A DNA stretch of 32,228 nt from Phycicoccus avicenniae (lineage in GTDB: Bacteria; Actinomycetota; Actinomycetes; Actinomycetales; Dermatophilaceae): contig NZ_JAGSNF010000007.1 of assembly GCF_018139485.1 (NCBI RefSeq), forward strand, positions 1 to 32,228, written 5' to 3'. The notes beneath the pieces are model-generated. The model searched no databases. It had not been told where the DNA came from and saw only the letters and a program-made list of their open reading frames with translations. The position numbers and the translations under genes were made by a program. Of the stretch, positions 7,911 through 16,599 are shown one piece after another (within the stretch, counting starts at the first letter, position 1; the number at the start of each line of letters is the position of its first letter).

Positions 7911-7939
7911 ACCCTGACAGGTGGGTCGGACACCGTCAA
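7911..7939 (-). promoter_or_regulatory. candidate ssrA promoter (TTGACG-N17-CAGGGT)
   Basis: TTGACG (7939-7934) is separated by 17 bases from CAGGGT (7916-7911), which keeps the conserved A and final T of a -10. It would start transcription about 38 nt before the mature tmRNA end, leaving a leader for RNase P to remove. The leader contains ACCCCC, which can pair with the GGGGGT of the acceptor strand (7861-7876). Confidence 0.45.
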
Positions 7940-7962
7940 TCGCGATCAACGACGGAGCGCCG

Positions 7963-8889
7963 TCACCTGTTCCCGTGCCCGCGGCCCCTCCCCTCGCCCG
8001 GCGTCGCCGGTGTCGCGTGCTCGTGCGCCGGCTTCGCCTTCTTCGGCTTCTCCGCACGCGCGGGCGGGGAGGTGTGCGCCGGCTTCCCCGGCGTCGCCTT
8101 CGTCGGCTTCTCCGCGCGCGGGGGCGGGGACGTGGGCGCGGGCTTCCCCGGCTTCGGCTTCACCGCCCGCGCGGGCGGGGAGGTCTGCGCCGGCTTCTGC
8201 GGCTTCGCCTTCGTCGGCTTCTCCGCACGCGCGGACGACGGGCTCGCCATGGCCGCGGTCGTCGGCGCGTCCCGGCCCGTGGACGTGGGGCCGCGCTCCG
8301 AGGGACGGGCCTGCGGCCGCGCGTCGGAGGAGCGGCCTGCGGTGCCCCGCGCACCGGACGCGGTCCCGGTCGGGGGCACCACGGTCTCGGACGGACGGGC
8401 CTGCCCCGCGTCTGCGTCCCGGGCCCGGGACGCCGCGGCGACGACGAGGCCGTCCTCCACCGGTGGCGTGGTCTCGGCGGGGTCCACCGGGGACGTCACG
8501 TCGGGCGCGTCCGTCGCGTCCGGCCCCGGAGCGAGGTCGTCGCTCGCCGGGCCCGGGGCGGACGGGTCCCCGGTGCCGGGAGCGGGCGGGGCCTCGGGGG
8601 CCGGTGTGGACCGGTCCTCGGTCTCCGGAGCGGGCGGGTCCTGGGCCTGCGGGGCGTCGGGGGGTGCATCGGGCCCCGGGAAGAACCGCGGGGGCGCGGC
8701 CCACGTCGGAAGGCCGTCCCCCGGCACCGAGCGCGACGGCGTCGGGACGAGTCCCAGCTGCTGGAGCGCGTTCGGCTGGGCGACCACCGCGAGGCTCACG
8801 GCGAGCAGCCCCGCACACGCCACACCGACCGCCTGGAGCACCTTCACGTGCGTCGAGGCGGCGGGACGGCGCATCCCGGGCGTGGCCAT
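7963..8889 (-). CDS. membrane-anchored Pro/Ala/Lys-rich repeat protein, function unknown
   Basis: A 308-residue protein of no family I recognise. After a short basic N-terminus there is one membrane segment (VLQAVGVACAGLLAVSLAVVA, about residues 17-37), either an uncleaved anchor or a signal peptide. The rest is low-complexity and extracytoplasmic: an acidic Pro/Asp/Glu region, then a Lys/Pro region of about 70 residues made of units like ARAEKPTKAKPQKPAQTSPP, and a His/Gly/Arg tail. Such tails often span or bind the cell wall, but that is inference. The ATG at 8889 is chosen because TACCCT lies exactly six bases upstream (leaderless pattern) and because it places the hydrophobic segment correctly. 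It sits between the tmRNA gene and pyruvate carboxylase, divergent from the latter. Confidence 0.65.
   Translation of the reverse strand: MATPGMRRPAASTHVKVLQAVGVACAGLLAVSLAVVAQPNALQQLGLVPTPSRSVPGDGLPTWAAPPRFFPGPDAPPDAPQAQDPPAPETEDRSTPAPEAPPAPGTGDPSAPGPASDDLAPGPDATDAPDVTSPVDPAETTPPVEDGLVVAAASRARDADAGQARPSETVVPPTGTASGARGTAGRSSDARPQARPSERGPTSTGRDAPTTAAMASPSSARAEKPTKAKPQKPAQTSPPARAVKPKPGKPAPTSPPPRAEKPTKATPGKPAHTSPPARAEKPKKAKPAHEHATPATPGEGRGRGHGNR
8029..8234 (-). repeat. degenerate 51-60 bp repeats encoding Lys/Pro units
   Basis: About three and a half in-frame units encode ARAEKPTKAKPQKPAQTSPP, ARAVKPKPGKPAPTSPP, PRAEKPTKATPGKPAHTSPP and a partial ARAEKPKKAKP. Unit length alternates between 20 and 17 codons. 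Boundaries are approximate. Confidence 0.8.
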
Positions 8890-8895
8890 GTCCCC

Positions 8896-8901
8896 AGGGT
8901 A
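8896..8901 (-). promoter_or_regulatory. candidate -10 box (TACCCT), leaderless repeat-protein gene
   Basis: TACCCT, six bases, then ATG at 8889. The only purine-rich bases before the start (GGGGAC) lie between the box and the ATG, so a Shine-Dalgarno leader is unlikely. Confidence 0.5.
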
Positions 8902-8970
8902 GGTCCCCGAGGTCCGTCCCGCGTCCCGGCACCCCTCCGGAGGACGGGGCACCCGGACCGCCCCCGTCAC

Positions 8971-9006
8971 TAGGGTTGACCTCGCCGCGCACCCCGACCG
9001 GGAGGT
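8971..9006 (+). promoter_or_regulatory. pyruvate carboxylase -10 candidate and strong ribosome binding site
   Basis: TAGGGT at 8971-8976 is a likely -10, and GGAGGT at 9001-9006 is a near-perfect Shine-Dalgarno sequence 5 nt before the GTG at 9012. Unlike many neighbours, this gene therefore has a normal leader of about 30 nt. The Shine-Dalgarno position decides the start. Confidence 0.6.
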
Positions 9007-9011
9007 CCCTC

Positions 9012-12000
9012 GTGTTCCACAAGATCCTCGTCGCCAACCGAGGCGAGATCGCCGTCCGCGCCTTCCGTGCAGCGACCGAGCTCGGCGCCAAGACCGTCGC
9101 CGTCTTCCCGCACGAGGACCGCACGTCCGAGCACCGGCTCAAGGCGGACGAGTCCTACGAGATCGGCGAGCCGGGCCATCCGGTCCGCGCCTACCTCGAC
9201 CACGAGGCGATCGTGCGGGTCGCGGTCGACTGCGGCGCGGACGCCGTGTACCCCGGCTACGGGTTCCTGTCCGAGAACCCCGACCTCGCCGAGGCCTGCG
9301 CGCGCCACGGCATCACGTTCGTCGGACCGCCACCCTCCGCCCTGCACCTCGCCGGCAACAAGGCGCGCGCCATCGCCGCCGCCCGGGAGGCGGGCCTGCC
9401 GACGCTGCACGGGGCCGAGCCGACGACCGACCTCGACGCCCTCGCCGCGGCCGCCGAGGAGATCGGCTTCCCCGTCTTCGTCAAGGCCGTCTCCGGCGGC
9501 GGCGGCCGCGGGATGCGCCGGGTCGACGAGCGGCCCGCCCTGCGCGAGGCCCTCGAGGCGGCCCAGCGCGAGGCCGACGCCGCGTTCGGGGACCCGACCC
9601 TCTACCTCGAGGAGGCCGTCGTGCGGCCCCGCCACATCGAGGTCCAGGTGCTCGCCGACGCCGACGGCCGCGTCCTGCACCTCTTCGAGCGGGGACTGCT
9701 CGGTCCAGCGACGGCACCAGAAGGTCGTCGAGATCGCCCCGGCGCCGGGCCTCGACCCGGACCTGCGGGAGCGGATGTGCGCCGACGCGGTCCGCTTCGC
9801 CGAGGCCATCGGCTACCGCAACGCCGGCACGGTCGAGTTCCTCCTCGGCGAGGACGGACGGTACGTCTTCATCGAGATGAACCCCAGGATCCAGGTCGAG
9901 CACACCGTCACCGAGGAGGTCACCGACGTCGACCTCGTGGCCTCCCAGATGCGGATCGCCGCGGGTGCGACCCACGAGGACCTCGGCCTGCGGCAGGAGG
10001 AGATCGTCACCCGCGGGGCGGCCCTCCAGTGCCGGATCACGACCGAGGACCCGGCGAACGGGTTCCGGCCCGACGCCGGGTCGATCACCGTCTACCGCTC
10101 GGCCGGCGGCGGGGGCGTCCGCCTCGACGGCGGGACGGTCTTCGTCGGCGCCCAGGTCAGCCCGCACTTCGACTCGATGCTCGTCAAGCTCACCTGCCGC
10201 GGCCGGGACTTCCCGAGCGCGGTGCGCCGTGCCGGGCGGGCCCTCGCCGAGTTCCGCATCCGCGGGGTCTCGACGAACATCCCCTTCCTCCAGGCGGTCG
10301 TCGACGACCCCTCGTTCCGCCGCGGCGAGGCGACGACCTCGTTCATCGACGAGCGCCCCGGCCTCCTCGAGGCCCGCACCCCCGCCGACCGCGGCACCCG
10401 GCTGCTCCAGTACCTCGCGGACGTCACGGTGAACCAGCCGCACGGACCGGCCCGCAGCCACCTCGAGCCCCGGACCAAGCTGCCGGCCCTCGACACCGAC
10501 GCCCCGCTCCCCCCGGGCAGCCGCGACCTGCTCCAGCGCGTCGGACCGGCCGAGTTCGCCCGCCGGCTGCGCGAACGCACCGACGTCCCCGTCACCGACA
10601 CGACCTTCCGGGACGCCCACCAGAGCCTGCTCGCGACCCGGGTCCGCACCCGCGACCTGCTGCACGTGGCCGGCCACGTCGCGCGGACGACACCGCAGCT
10701 GCTGTCGGTGGAGGCCTGGGGCGGGGCGACCTACGACGTCGCCCTCCGCTTCCTCCACGAGGACCCCTGGGAGCGGCTCGCCCTGCTCCGGGAGGCGATG
10801 CCCAACGTCCCGCTCCAGATGCTGCTGCGTGGCCGCAACACCGTCGGCTACACCCCGTACCCGACGAGGGTCACCGACGCCTTCGTCGCCGAGGCGGCGC
10901 GCACCGGGCTCGACGTCTTCCGGATCTTCGACGCCCTCAACGACGTCGAGCAGATGCGCCCGGCCGTCGACGCCGTCCTCGGCACCGGCACGGCCGTCGC
11001 CGAGGTCGCGCTCTGCTACACCGGCGACCTCATGGACCCGGGCGAGGACCTCTACACCCTCGACTACTACCTCCGCCTCGCCGAGCGGATCGTCGGCACC
11101 GGGGCGCACGTCCTCGCGGTCAAGGACATGGCGGGCCTGCTCCGCGCACCGGCGGCACGGCGGCTCGTCACGGCGCTGCGCGAGAACTTCGACCTCCCGG
11201 TCCACCTGCACACCCACGACACGGCCGGCGGACAGGTCGGGACCCTGCTCGCCGCCATCGACGCCGGGGTCGACGCCGTCGACGCCGCGACGGCCTCGAT
11301 GGCCGGCACGACGAGCCAGCCCAGCCTGTCCGCCCTCGTCGCCGCGACGGACCACACCGAGCGGCCCACCGGGCTGGACCTCGACGCGGTCTCGGCGCTC
11401 GAGCCCTACTGGGAGGCCGTCCGGCGGCTCTACGCACCGTTCGAGTCCGGTCTCGCCTCCCCCACGGGACGGGTCTACGTCCACGAGATCCCGGGCGGTC
11501 AGCTGTCGAACCTGCGCCAGCAGGCGATCGCCCTCGGCCTCGGCGACCGCTTCGAGGACATCGAGGACATGTACGCCGCGTCTAACCGGATCCTCGGCAG
11601 CATCGTCAAGGTCACCCCGAGCAGCAAGGTCGTCGGCGACCTCGCGCTCGCCCTCGTCGGCGCGGGCGCCGACCCCGCGGCCTTCGAGGCGGACCCCGCC
11701 TCCTTCGACGTGCCGGACTCGGTCGTCGGGTTCCTCTCCGGCGAGCTCGGCGACCCGCCGGGCGGGTGGCCCGAGCCGTTCCGGACCAAGGCCCTGCAGG
11801 GACGCACGGCCCGGCCCCGGGTCACCGACCTGACGCCGGAGCAGGAGGAGGCCCTCGTCTCCGACCCGCGGCGCGCCCTCGACGCGCTGCTGTTCCCCGG
11901 CCCGACCCGTGAGTTCGAGGAGGTCCGGGAGCGCTACGGCGACCTGTCCGTGCTCGGCACGGCGGAGTTCCTCCACGGTCTCGAGCACGGCGTCGAGCAC

Positions 12001-12390
12001 GAGGCGGAGATCGAGCCCGGCAAGCGGCTGCTCCTCGGGATCAGCTCGGTCGGCGAGGTCGACCGGCAGGGCATGCGCACCGTCATGTGCACCCTCAACG
12101 GGCAGTTCCGCCCCGTCCAGGTCCGCGACCGCTCCGTCGAGGCGGAGACCAAGACGGCCGAGAAGGCCGACCGCGGCAACCTCGGACACGTGGCCGCGCC
12201 CTTCGCGGGAGTCGTCACCCCGACGGTCGAGGAGGGCCGGCGGGTCGAGGCCGGGGACGTCGTCGCGACGATCGAGGCGATGAAGATGGAGGCGAGCATC
12301 ACGACGCCGACGGGCGGCACCGTCGAGCGGCTCGCGGTCGACGGCCACCAGCAGGTCGAGGGCGGCGACCTCGTCCTCGTCGTCGCGTGA
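9012..12390 (+). CDS. pyc: pyruvate carboxylase, frameshifted as sequenced
   Basis: Anaplerotic enzyme making oxaloacetate from pyruvate, bicarbonate and ATP. With one base removed it gives 1125 residues, the normal single-chain length. The biotin carboxylase domain starts with KILVANRGEIAVRAFRA and includes the SGGGGRGMR ATP-grasp loop and FIEMNPRIQVEHTVTEE. The carboxyltransferase domain includes TDTTFRDAHQSLLATR and HLHTHDTAGGQ. The C-terminal biotin carrier has EAMKMEA with the biotinylated Lys. The frame breaks at 9691-9694: four Gs stand where CGG GAC (three Gs) is expected, inside the conserved block that should read [21 protein letters not shown]. Read literally, the first frame runs on out of phase to 11585 and gives an 857-residue nonsense-tailed protein. 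Everything else is intact, so a homopolymer sequencing error is the likeliest cause; a true recent mutation is possible. Confidence 0.92.
9691..9694 (+). other. single-base insertion / frameshift site in pyc
   Basis: A GGGG run after GAGC. The frame before it ends at codon CGG (9690-9692), and the downstream frame resumes at GAC (9694-9696), so exactly one G is surplus. Residues on both sides match the biotin carboxylase family without any gap. Confidence 0.9.
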
Positions 12391-12415
12391 GCGCCGAACC
12401 GGTCGTGACCTGCGG

Positions 12416-12444
12416 TGTTCATCCTTCGTCGAAGGTTGTACGGT
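12416..12444 (+). promoter_or_regulatory. candidate csbD promoter with inverted repeat in the spacer
   Basis: TACGGT at 12439-12444 is a plausible -10, with a weak TGTTCA 17 bases upstream. The perfect inverted repeat CCTTCG-T-CGAAGG (12423-12435) lies between them, where a repressor would block polymerase. Stress-sigma control is plausible for CsbD proteins, but the match to known stress promoters is poor. Confidence 0.35.
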
Positions 12445-12508
12445 GGAACGGTCAGCGCATCGGCCGACCCGAGCGGCCAGTGCATCCGCACGACGAAGGG
12501 AGACGCTC

Positions 12509-12682
12509 ATGGGACTCGGTGACAAGGTGAGGAACGCCGTCCAGGACGCCACCGGCAAGGGCAAGGAGGCGACCGGTCGGGCGACCGACGACGAGCGCCT
12601 CGAGGCCGAGGGTCGGACCGACCAGAGCGAGGCCGACCTGCGCAAGGCCGGGGAGAACGTCAAGGACGCGTTCAAGCACTGA
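12509..12682 (+). CDS. CsbD family small stress protein
   Basis: A 57-residue hydrophilic, helix-prone protein: MGLGDKVRNAVQDATGKGKE, then ATGRATDDERLEAEGRTDQSEADLRKAGENVKDAF. The K-GK-KEATG pattern and the repeated E/D-LEAEG block match CsbD/YjbJ proteins, which are general-stress proteins of unknown mechanism. The ATG at 12509 has AAGGGAG about 7 nt upstream. It lies 118 bp after pyc and is probably transcribed separately. A GC hairpin follows, separating it from convergent smpB. Confidence 0.87.
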   Translation: MGLGDKVRNAVQDATGKGKEATGRATDDERLEAEGRTDQSEADLRKAGENVKDAFKH

Positions 12683-12695
12683 ACGCTCTGCCGCT

Positions 12696-12724
12696 GCCCC
12701 CGCCCGCGACCGCGGCGCGGGGGC
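12696..12724. terminator. GC-rich hairpin between convergent csbD and smpB
   Basis: GCCCCCGC (12696-12703) pairs perfectly with GCGGGGGC (12717-12724), with a further CCGC/GCGG stem inside. There is no U-tract, as is common for actinobacterial terminators. It is suitably placed to end transcription from both sides. Confidence 0.6.
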
Positions 12725-12740
12725 GGTCGTGCGTGGGGGG

Positions 12741-13220
12741 TCAGACCTCGCCGCGGCGCCGGGCGGCGATGGCCCGGTCGGCGTCGCGCCGGTCCTGCTT
12801 CTCGCGCAGGGCGTGCCGCTTGTCGTAGGCCTTCTTCCCCGTGACGACGGCGATCTCGACCTTGGCGCGGCCGTCGGAGAAGTACAGCGACAGCGGGACG
12901 ACGGTCCGGCCGGACTCCCGGGTGGCGTGCGCGATCTTGTCGATCTCCCGCCGGTGCAGGAGGAGCTTGCGGCGTCGCCGCGGGGTGTGGTTGGTCCACG
13001 TGCCGTTGAGGTACTCCGGGATGTGGACGCCCTCGAGCCACAGCTCGCCGTCCCGGTCCAGGCCGGCCCAGCCGTCGACCAGCGAGGCCCGTCCCATCCG
13101 CAGCGCCTTGACCTCGGTCCCCATGAGGACGAGGCCGGCCTCGTAGGTGTCCTCGACGTGGTAGTCGTGACGGGCCTTGCGGTTGCTCGCGACGAGCTTC
13201 TTCCCGGTCTCCTTGGTCAC
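12741..13220 (-). CDS. smpB: SsrA-binding protein SmpB
   Basis: A 159-residue tmRNA partner that binds the tRNA-like domain and brings it to stalled ribosomes. Family signatures include [31 protein letters not shown], the [13 protein letters not shown] segment, a [13 protein letters not shown] block and the basic C-terminal tail beginning [17 protein letters not shown]. The GTG at 13220 has no strong Shine-Dalgarno sequence, but TAGCCT lies 7 nt upstream, so it may be leaderless and expressed independently of the M23 gene 73 bp upstream. The tmRNA gene is about 5 kb away; pyc, csbD and the repeat-protein gene lie between them. Confidence 0.96.
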   Translation of the reverse strand: MTKETGKKLVASNRKARHDYHVEDTYEAGLVLMGTEVKALRMGRASLVDGWAGLDRDGELWLEGVHIPEYLNGTWTNHTPRRRRKLLLHRREIDKIAHATRESGRTVVPLSLYFSDGRAKVEIAVVTGKKAYDKRHALREKQDRRDADRAIAARRRGEV

Positions 13221-13227
13221 GGACCCC

Positions 13228-13233
13228 AGGCTA
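13228..13233 (-). promoter_or_regulatory. candidate -10 box (TAGCCT), leaderless smpB
   Basis: TAGCCT, seven bases, then the GTG at 13220. The spacing fits transcription starting at or beside the start codon. Confidence 0.5.
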
Positions 13234-13293
13234 CCGGTCAGGTCACCCGCCGCTCGCACCGGTTTCCGGCCGGCACCGCCGCCCGAGGGCGCG

Positions 13294-14724
13294 TCAGAGC
13301 CAGGAGCGCGGGTCGACGAACCCGCCGTTCTGCAGGGTCTCGAAGTGCAGGTGGCACCCGGTGGAGGTCCCCGTCGTCCCGACGTAGCCGATGAGCTGGC
13401 CCCGGCTCACCGAGCCGCTGCCCTTGGCGATGCTCGACAGGTGGTTGTACGTGCTCGCGAGGCCCGTGCCGCGCTGCCATCCGTGGTCGACGACGACCCG
13501 GTTGCCGTAGCCACCGCCCCACCCCGAGGAGATGATCGTGCCGCCCGCGGCGGCGTAGACCGGCGTGCCGCAGTTCGCGGCGTAGTCGCGGCCCGAGTGC
13601 AGCTTCCAGTAGTGATACTCGGGGTGGAAGCGCATCCCGTACTCGGAGCTGACCCAGCCGGAGCGGACGGGGACGCTGAGGGAGAAGCCGCCCGAGGACG
13701 ACCCACCCGAGGACGACCCACCACCCGAGGACGACCCACCACCGGAGGACCCGCCCGAGGAGCCCCCGGAGGACCCACCGGACGAGCCGCTCGAGCTCGC
13801 CTTGCGGCGACGCTCCTCCTCGGCCCGACGCTTGGCCTCGGCCGCGGCCTGACGCCGCGCCTCGGCCTCGGCGCGCTTGCGCGCCTCCTCGGCCCGCTTG
13901 CGCAGCACGGCCGCGAGCCGCTGCTGCTCCTGCTGCATCTCGGCCAGCTGCTCCTTGTCGGCGGCGAGCTGGTCCTCGTACTCGACGGTGCGGGCCTCCT
14001 GGGTCGCCGCGAGCGCCTCGAGGTCGGCCTTGGCCTGGTCCGCGGCGTCCCGGGCGGCCTCGGCCTCGGCGAGCGCGTCCTCGGCGGCCTTCTTCTTCCG
14101 GTCCGAGTCCTCGCGCAGTGCGGTGAGCCGGTCCTCGAGGGCGGTGAGGTTGGCCTGCTCGGTCGTGAGCCGCTGCATCGTCCGGTTCTGCACGTCGAGC
14201 ACGGTGTCGACGAGGACGAGCCGGTCGGCGAAGTCCTGCGGCTCGGTGCTCGAGAGGGCGACGTCGAGCTGGCCGAAGCCCTGCTCCTGGTAGATCTGCG
14301 CGGCGAACTGGGCGATCCGGGACCGCCCGGCGACGACCTCCTCCTCGGCGCTCGCGAGGTCGGTCCGCGCCTTGGCCTCGTTGGCCTTGGCGACCTCGAG
14401 GGCCTGGACGGCCTGCGCGCGGGCCAGGTCGGCCTCGTCGGCACGGCTCTGGGCCTGCTCGAGGGCGGCCCGCGCACCGGGCAGCCGGGCCTGCGTCGAG
14501 GCGAGGTTCTCCTTCGCCGTCGCGAGGGCCTTCGAGGTCTCGTCGAGGTGACCCTCGAGGGACTCGACCTGCCGGTCCACCTTCCGCTTCGCGGCGTCGG
14601 GGTCGGTCGCGGCGGGGGCCGGGAGGGCGGCCGTCGTCACGAGCGCGGCGGAGCAGGCCACCCCCCCTCCGAGCGCCGCGAGACGCCGAGGGTCGCGGAG
14701 GAGCGCACGGTCACGACGTCTCAT
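13294..14724 (-). CDS. M23 peptidoglycan hydrolase with coiled coil
   Basis: A 476-residue secreted cell-wall hydrolase. It has a basic N-terminus with a signal peptide (about residues 17-39, ending LPAPAA), then about 270 residues of Ala/Glu/Lys-rich coiled coil, a Ser/Gly linker of roughly 45 residues, and a C-terminal M23 (LytM) domain. The zinc and catalytic residues are intact: H376 and D380 in HSGRD, and H458/H460 in HLHFE. It follows ftsX, as EnvC-like or RipC-like hydrolases partner FtsEX in other bacteria, so activation by FtsEX at the septum is a reasonable inference. Unlike E. coli EnvC, whose LytM domain is degenerate, this one should be catalytic. Starts at 14724 (ATG), 14733 (ATG) and 14742 (GTG) are all possible; none has a clear Shine-Dalgarno sequence. 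Confidence 0.88.
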   Translation of the reverse strand: MRRRDRALLRDPRRLAALGGGVACSAALVTTAALPAPAATDPDAAKRKVDRQVESLEGHLDETSKALATAKENLASTQARLPGARAALEQAQSRADEADLARAQAVQALEVAKANEAKARTDLASAEEEVVAGRSRIAQFAAQIYQEQGFGQLDVALSSTEPQDFADRLVLVDTVLDVQNRTMQRLTTEQANLTALEDRLTALREDSDRKKKAAEDALAEAEAARDAADQAKADLEALAATQEARTVEYEDQLAADKEQLAEMQQEQQRLAAVLRKRAEEARKRAEAEARRQAAAEAKRRAEEERRRKASSSGSSGGSSGGSSGGSSGGGSSSGGGSSSGGSSSGGFSLSVPVRSGWVSSEYGMRFHPEYHYWKLHSGRDYAANCGTPVYAAAGGTIISSGWGGGYGNRVVVDHGWQRGTGLASTYNHLSSIAKGSGSVSRGQLIGYVGTTGTSTGCHLHFETLQNGGFVDPRSWL

Positions 14725-14733
14725 GAGCACCAT

Positions 14734-14758
14734 TGGTAACACGATTCACAGGAGTATT
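14734..14758 (-). promoter_or_regulatory. candidate promoter and regulator motif before the M23 gene
   Basis: AATACT (14758-14753) resembles a -10 and would start transcription near 14746, beside the alternative GTG at 14742. It overlaps TGTGA-N6-TTACCA (14750-14734). TGTGA resembles a Crp half-site, and on the plus strand GGTAAC resembles the GTAAC half-sites reported for the envelope regulator MtrA. Both matches are partial. Confidence 0.3.
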
Positions 14759-14861
14759 CCCACTCCACGGCAGAAATTCTGGACGCCAGGAGCGTACTCG
14801 TGTATCAGCGATCCCACAGGCCGTTCGCGGAGAGCAGTCCCCCGACCGGTCGGCCGGCGGG

Positions 14862-15767
14862 TCAGACGCGCAGGTAGCGGCGCAGGGTGACCAGGCTCGT
14901 CGCGACGGCGATGAGCAGCACCCCGCCGAGCATCCACGGCGCGAAGAACCACACGTCCGACACCCCGATGAACGCCTGGGACAGGGCGATGCGACTCGCC
15001 CCCTCCGTGAAGACGTACTGCGTGAGCCCGACGAGCAGCCCCACGGCCAGCACCCCACCGAGGGAGGAGACGATGAGCATCTCCGTCACGAACGGCATCC
15101 GGATGGTCCAGTTCGACGCCCCGACGAGCCGCATGATCCCGATCTCGCGGCGCCGGATGAACGCCGCCTGCCGGATCGTCGTCGCCATGAGCAACGCCGC
15201 GCAGGCCGCCATGAGCGCCGCGAGGAACCAGGCGAAGGCCTTGATCCAGTTGATGATCGTGAAGAACTGCGAGAGCACCTGCTCCTGGTCCTGCACGGTC
15301 GCCACCCCCGGGGCGTTCTCGAACTGCGAGGTGACGACGTCGAACTTCGTCGGGTCCTGCAGCTGGACGCGCAGGCTCGCGGGGATGTCGCCGTTCTGGA
15401 CGTTGCCGGCGATGGGGCTGTTGCGGAACTGCTCGCGGAAGCGGTCGAAGGCCTGCTGCTCGGACTCGAAGAACACCTGGCTCACCTCGGGCAGCTCCTC
15501 GAGTTGGGCCCGCAGCCCGTCGCGCTGGGCGTCCGTCGCCGCCCGGCCCTCGCAGTTCGGCTGGAGGGCGTCGGCGGTGCACAGGTAGATCGAGACCTGG
15601 ATGCGGTCGTACCAGTAGCCCTTCATCGTGTCGGCCTGCCGCTGGGCCAGCAGTCCGAGGCCGAGGAGGAAGATCGAGACCATCGTCACGAGGATGACCG
15701 ACACGGCCATCGAGACGTTGCGGCGCAGGCCGGACCCGACCTCGCTCGCCAGGAAGCGCATCTGCAC
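14862..15767 (-). CDS. ftsX: cell division ABC transporter permease FtsX
   Basis: A 301-residue membrane subunit of FtsEX, which transmits ATP hydrolysis to peptidoglycan hydrolases at the division site. The first membrane segment is SMAVSVILVTMVSIFLLGLGLLA. An extracytoplasmic domain of about 125 residues follows, then three C-terminal segments around AFAWFLAALMAACAALLMA, VSSLGGVLAVGLLVGL and WMLGGVLLIAVATSLVTL, with RRREIGIMRLVGAS between them as in the family. Two Cys (YLCTADALQPNC) in the outer domain could form a disulfide. I chose the GTG at 15767 because GGAGG lies 7 nt upstream; an ATG two codons later has worse spacing. It starts 2 nt after the ftsE stop. Confidence 0.94.
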   Translation of the reverse strand: MQMRFLASEVGSGLRRNVSMAVSVILVTMVSIFLLGLGLLAQRQADTMKGYWYDRIQVSIYLCTADALQPNCEGRAATDAQRDGLRAQLEELPEVSQVFFESEQQAFDRFREQFRNSPIAGNVQNGDIPASLRVQLQDPTKFDVVTSQFENAPGVATVQDQEQVLSQFFTIINWIKAFAWFLAALMAACAALLMATTIRQAAFIRRREIGIMRLVGASNWTIRMPFVTEMLIVSSLGGVLAVGLLVGLTQYVFTEGASRIALSQAFIGVSDVWFFAPWMLGGVLLIAVATSLVTLRRYLRV

Positions 15768-15769
15768 GG

Positions 15770-16471
15770 TCAGTCCTCCTCGTCCGGGGCCGGGTGGTAG
15801 CTGCCGGTCGCCTCGTCCCGCACGACCCGTCCGTCGGCGAGCTGGACGACCCGGCGACGCATCGCGTTGACGATGTCGTGGTCGTGGGTGGCCATCACGA
15901 TCGTCGTCCCCGTGCGGTTGATCCGCTCCAGGAGCCGGACGATGTCGATGCTGATGGCCTGGTCCAGGTTCCCCGTCGGCTCGTCGCACAGCAGGATCTG
16001 CGGCCGGTTGACGACCGCCCGGGCGATCGCCACGCGCTGCTGCTCACCGCCGGAGAGCTGGTGCGGGAAGCGCTTCTCCTTGCCGGCGAGCCCGACCATG
16101 TCGAGGGTCTCGGGGACGAGCTGGCGGATCGAGTGCCGCGGCTTGCCGATGACCTGGAGGGCGTAGGCGACGTTCTCGTGGACCGTCTTGTTCGGCAGCA
16201 ACCGGAAGTCCTGGAAGACCGCCCCCATCTCCCGGCGCAGCCGGGGCACCTGGCGCATCGGCATCTTCTGCAGGTCGTGCCCGGCGACGAGGACGAGTCC
16301 GGACGACGCGGCCTCCTCGCGCAGGGCGAGGCGCAGGATCGTCGACTTGCCGGACCCGGACGGACCGACGACGAAGACGAACTCCCCCCGGTCGATGTCG
16401 ACGGTGACGTCGTCGACGGCGGCACGGGTCGACCGGGGGTAGACCTTCGTGACGTTCTCGAAGCGGATCAT
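15770..16471 (-). CDS. ftsE: cell division ATP-binding protein FtsE
   Basis: A 233-residue ABC ATPase, the cytoplasmic partner of FtsX. It has Walker [11 protein letters not shown]-loop region [15 protein letters not shown], signature [14 protein letters not shown], Walker [10 protein letters not shown] and the H-loop ATHD. The FtsE-typical N-terminus [12 protein letters not shown] is present. The ATG at 16471 has CAGGT about 5 nt upstream. A TATCCT box at 16537-16532 could drive the ftsE-ftsX-M23 block. A 244-bp intergenic region separates it from the divergent CWB2 gene. Confidence 0.95.
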   Translation of the reverse strand: MIRFENVTKVYPRSTRAAVDDVTVDIDRGEFVFVVGPSGSGKSTILRLALREEAASSGLVLVAGHDLQKMPMRQVPRLRREMGAVFQDFRLLPNKTVHENVAYALQVIGKPRHSIRQLVPETLDMVGLAGKEKRFPHQLSGGEQQRVAIARAVVNRPQILLCDEPTGNLDQAISIDIVRLLERINRTGTTIVMATHDHDIVNAMRRRVVQLADGRVVRDEATGSYHPAPDEED

Positions 16472-16531
16472 GCGGACCTGACGTCCTCGGGGTCTCGGGT
16501 GCAGGGGCGTGGAGGACCCACGGCACCGTCG

Positions 16532-16537
16532 AGGATA
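16532..16537 (-). promoter_or_regulatory. candidate -10 box (TATCCT) for ftsE
   Basis: TATCCT on the minus strand would give a leader of about 54 nt before the ATG at 16471, which has a Shine-Dalgarno sequence. No clear -35 is visible. Confidence 0.35.
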
Positions 16538-16599
16538 AGTCGGCACCCCGGGTGCGGCCGTGAGCGGCACACCCCTCGGCGGGTCCGTCCGGGCGCGCG

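Noticed and set aside
8029-8234. CRISPR-like array
   Set aside because: Repeats are degenerate, of uneven length, in frame with a protein, and have no unique spacers.
9067-9690. Possible separate start for the second part of pyc upstream of the frameshift
   Set aside because: Codons before 9694 in that frame are out of phase with the conserved biotin carboxylase sequence, so it is not an independent gene.
9688-9700. Programmed ribosomal frameshifting in pyc
   Set aside because: No slippery heptamer with a following structure or pausing codon is apparent, and pyruvate carboxylases are not known to use frameshifting; a one-base error is simpler.
9481-13041. 1186-codon open frame antisense to pyruvate carboxylase
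   Set aside because: Stop codons are rare in this composition; the protein is Arg/Gly/Asp-rich with no domain, while the plus strand is clearly pyc.
14842-14853. Terminator at the palindrome CCGACCGGTCGG after ftsX
   Set aside because: A hairpin would have only a four-base stem and a four-base loop and no U-tract; too weak to call.
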